The notes under the pieces: generated by a model
What the model saw: the letters and a program-made list of their open reading frames with translations, nothing else
The model's database searches: none
What the model was told of the DNA's origin: nothing
Program-made: the position numbers and the translations under genes
Source: Lentzea indica
Lineage (GTDB): Bacteria > Actinomycetota > Actinomycetes > Mycobacteriales > Pseudonocardiaceae
Reading direction: 5' to 3'
Length of the DNA: 34,530 bases
Assembly: GCF_012184385.1 (NCBI RefSeq)
Contig: NZ_VSRL01000076.1
Coordinates: 1-34,530, forward strand
Shown: one piece after another, positions 33,819 through 34,530 of the stretch
How the letters are laid out: each line of letters begins with the position of its first letter
Position numbering within the stretch: the first letter of the stretch is position 1

Positions 33819-34030
33819 AGCGCGAGTTCCTTTCGCACGAAGGGGATCTCGACCGGGAGGGGTGGGAGCGCCACAGACGGCTGCCTTGTCAGGAGCCGAG
33901 ATTCATCGGCGGTGCGGAACCAGCAGAGGCTGGAGGTCGTGGCCGTAGCTCCGCCAACTCGCGCCAGGCCGACCTCGCCGGCGCGGCATTGCCGTCCTTC
34001 CGGTCCGGGGAAGCCTCTGCTTGGCCACAC
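33815..34030 (-). CDS. Possible small ORF of the tad operon (up to 71 aa)
   Basis: The frame ends in PPLPVEIPFVRKELAL with a TGA that overlaps the GTG of the next small ORF. The last about 45 codons have strongly G/C-biased third positions, the earlier part less so; the start (GTG 34030) is doubtful. SLCWFRTADESRLL recalls, but does not match, the WCR pattern of the next two ORFs. Confidence 0.35.
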   Translation of the reverse strand: MWPSRGFPGPEGRQCRAGEVGLARVGGATATTSSLCWFRTADESRLLTRQPSVALPPLPVEIPFVRKELAL

Positions 34031-34152
34031 TTGCCATGGGCGACCAGACCGGTCGCGGCAGCAACTCCATCCGCACCCGCCGAGGGCATGCAGTGAGCAC
34101 GAAGAAGCTGCCGGAGGATCACCGCTCGGCGAAGGCGATCGGGACAGGTCAC
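33889..34152 (-). CDS. Alternative 87-codon ORF overlapping the ssd stop
   Basis: GTG 34152 overlaps the ssd stop as GTGA and the frame runs to TGA 33889. Third positions are not strongly G/C-biased, and it overlaps the ORF at 33815-34030 in another frame. It may be the first coupling ORF after ssd, or a degraded or mis-framed part of one longer gene. Confidence 0.2.
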   Translation of the reverse strand: MTCPDRLRRAVILRQLLRAHCMPSAGADGVAAATGLVAHGKCGQAEASPDRKDGNAAPARSAWRELAELRPRPPASAGSAPPMNLGS

Positions 34153-34530
34153 GGGCGCAACTCCTTCAGCACCAGGCGCGCTGTCGTGGCCAGTGGCCCC
34201 TTGGCGTTGCGCGGAAAGCGCCCGCGCTCCAGCACCTCGGACAGTCCCGGTTCCGGACGCATCTGGGTCAGCAACGGCACCCCGATGACGTCGGCCATCT
34301 CGGCGGCCTGGAGGTTGCCCGGCGACGGACCGCGCACCACCAGACGGATGTTGCGGCCCTGCGTCAGCAGCCGGGAGGCGACCCGGCTCGCAGCGGCCGT
34401 CGCGCGAACCTCCGCCGGCACCACCAGAACCGTCAGGTCGGTGCGGTCCAAGGCGGCAGAGGCAGCCGCGGTGGGATGCCGAGGCAGGTCGCACACCACC
34501 GTGCAGCCCGCACGGCGGCCCGCGTCGAGC
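34149..34530 (-). CDS. ssd: Ssd/TadZ-like (CpaE-like) P-loop protein, C-terminal part
   Basis: The last 127 codons of a MinD/CpaE-superfamily protein; the N-terminus with the P-loop lies beyond the window. Readable segments: VVCDLPRHPTAAASAALDRTDLTVLVVPAEVRA, the Walker-B-like and following strand region, and GVPLLTQMRPEPGLSEVLERG. Position directly upstream of tadA on the same strand matches Rv3660c (ssd), described as septum-site-determining, and TadZ proteins that place the pilus machine. It is the first known gene of the operon here. Confidence 0.8.
   Translation of the reverse strand, partial: LDAGRRAGCTVVCDLPRHPTAAASAALDRTDLTVLVVPAEVRATAAASRVASRLLTQGRNIRLVVRGPSPGNLQAAEMADVIGVPLLTQMRPEPGLSEVLERGRFPRNAKGPLATTARLVLKELRP

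Overview
The window reads as chromosome of a high-GC actinobacterium, most likely a member of the Pseudonocardiaceae (Lentzea/Saccharothrix/Actinosynnema type). The grounds are codon use that is G/C-rich at third positions, a fused MFS-thymidylate kinase gene next to holB, and a gene order that follows the Mycobacterium tuberculosis block Rv3644c-Rv3660c: holB, topA, an Rv3647c-like gene, an SftH-type helicase, then a tad pilus operon ending in ssd. The family assignment is inference from gene content; no search was run.

Left end (1-4811): two tandem DUF885 metallopeptidase-like genes on the minus strand (one cut by the window edge, one with a 1-nt frame break), a secreted HNH nuclease-like lipoprotein, an unrecognised membrane protein, a candidate 11-codon mini-gene and strong hairpin terminators. 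From 4812 to 9731 lies a genomic island in the 3' half of a tRNA-Thr(CGU) gene. It has a 51-bp direct repeat at its ends, paired 12-mers resembling integrase arm sites just inside each end, and a 5'-truncated tyrosine recombinase next to the right repeat. Its cargo is a minus-strand pair (114-aa protein plus TauD-like dioxygenase) divergent from a Nudix hydrolase and XRE-TPR regulator pair, followed by a lipoprotein.

Middle (9763-28049): a signal-peptide/C-terminal-anchor surface protein; a uronate-oligosaccharide cassette (TAT-exported GH88 hydrolase, SDR dehydrogenase, IclR regulator) with candidate operators; then core genes: holB, MFS-tmk fusion, a small C-tail-anchored protein, topA, an Rv3647c-like gene, three tandem paralogous lipoproteins, a proton-pumping pyrophosphatase and a DUF1998 helicase.

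Right end (28050-34530): a leaderless Cys-containing mini-ORF and hairpins precede a TTG-started nucleotidyltransferase of the aminoglycoside adenylyltransferase type. A primase/polymerase-like protein follows, then a tightly coupled minus-strand tad operon (ssd, small ORFs, tadA, tadB, tadC, flp, tadE-like, tadG-like). Two of the small ORFs between ssd and tadA are 32-33 codons long, share a WCR...YGR pattern and are chained by 4-nt stop/start overlaps. They are the best candidate here for something undescribed.

Five genes carry 1-nt frame breaks with otherwise good coding sequence on both sides, so part of the apparent pseudogene load may be sequence error.
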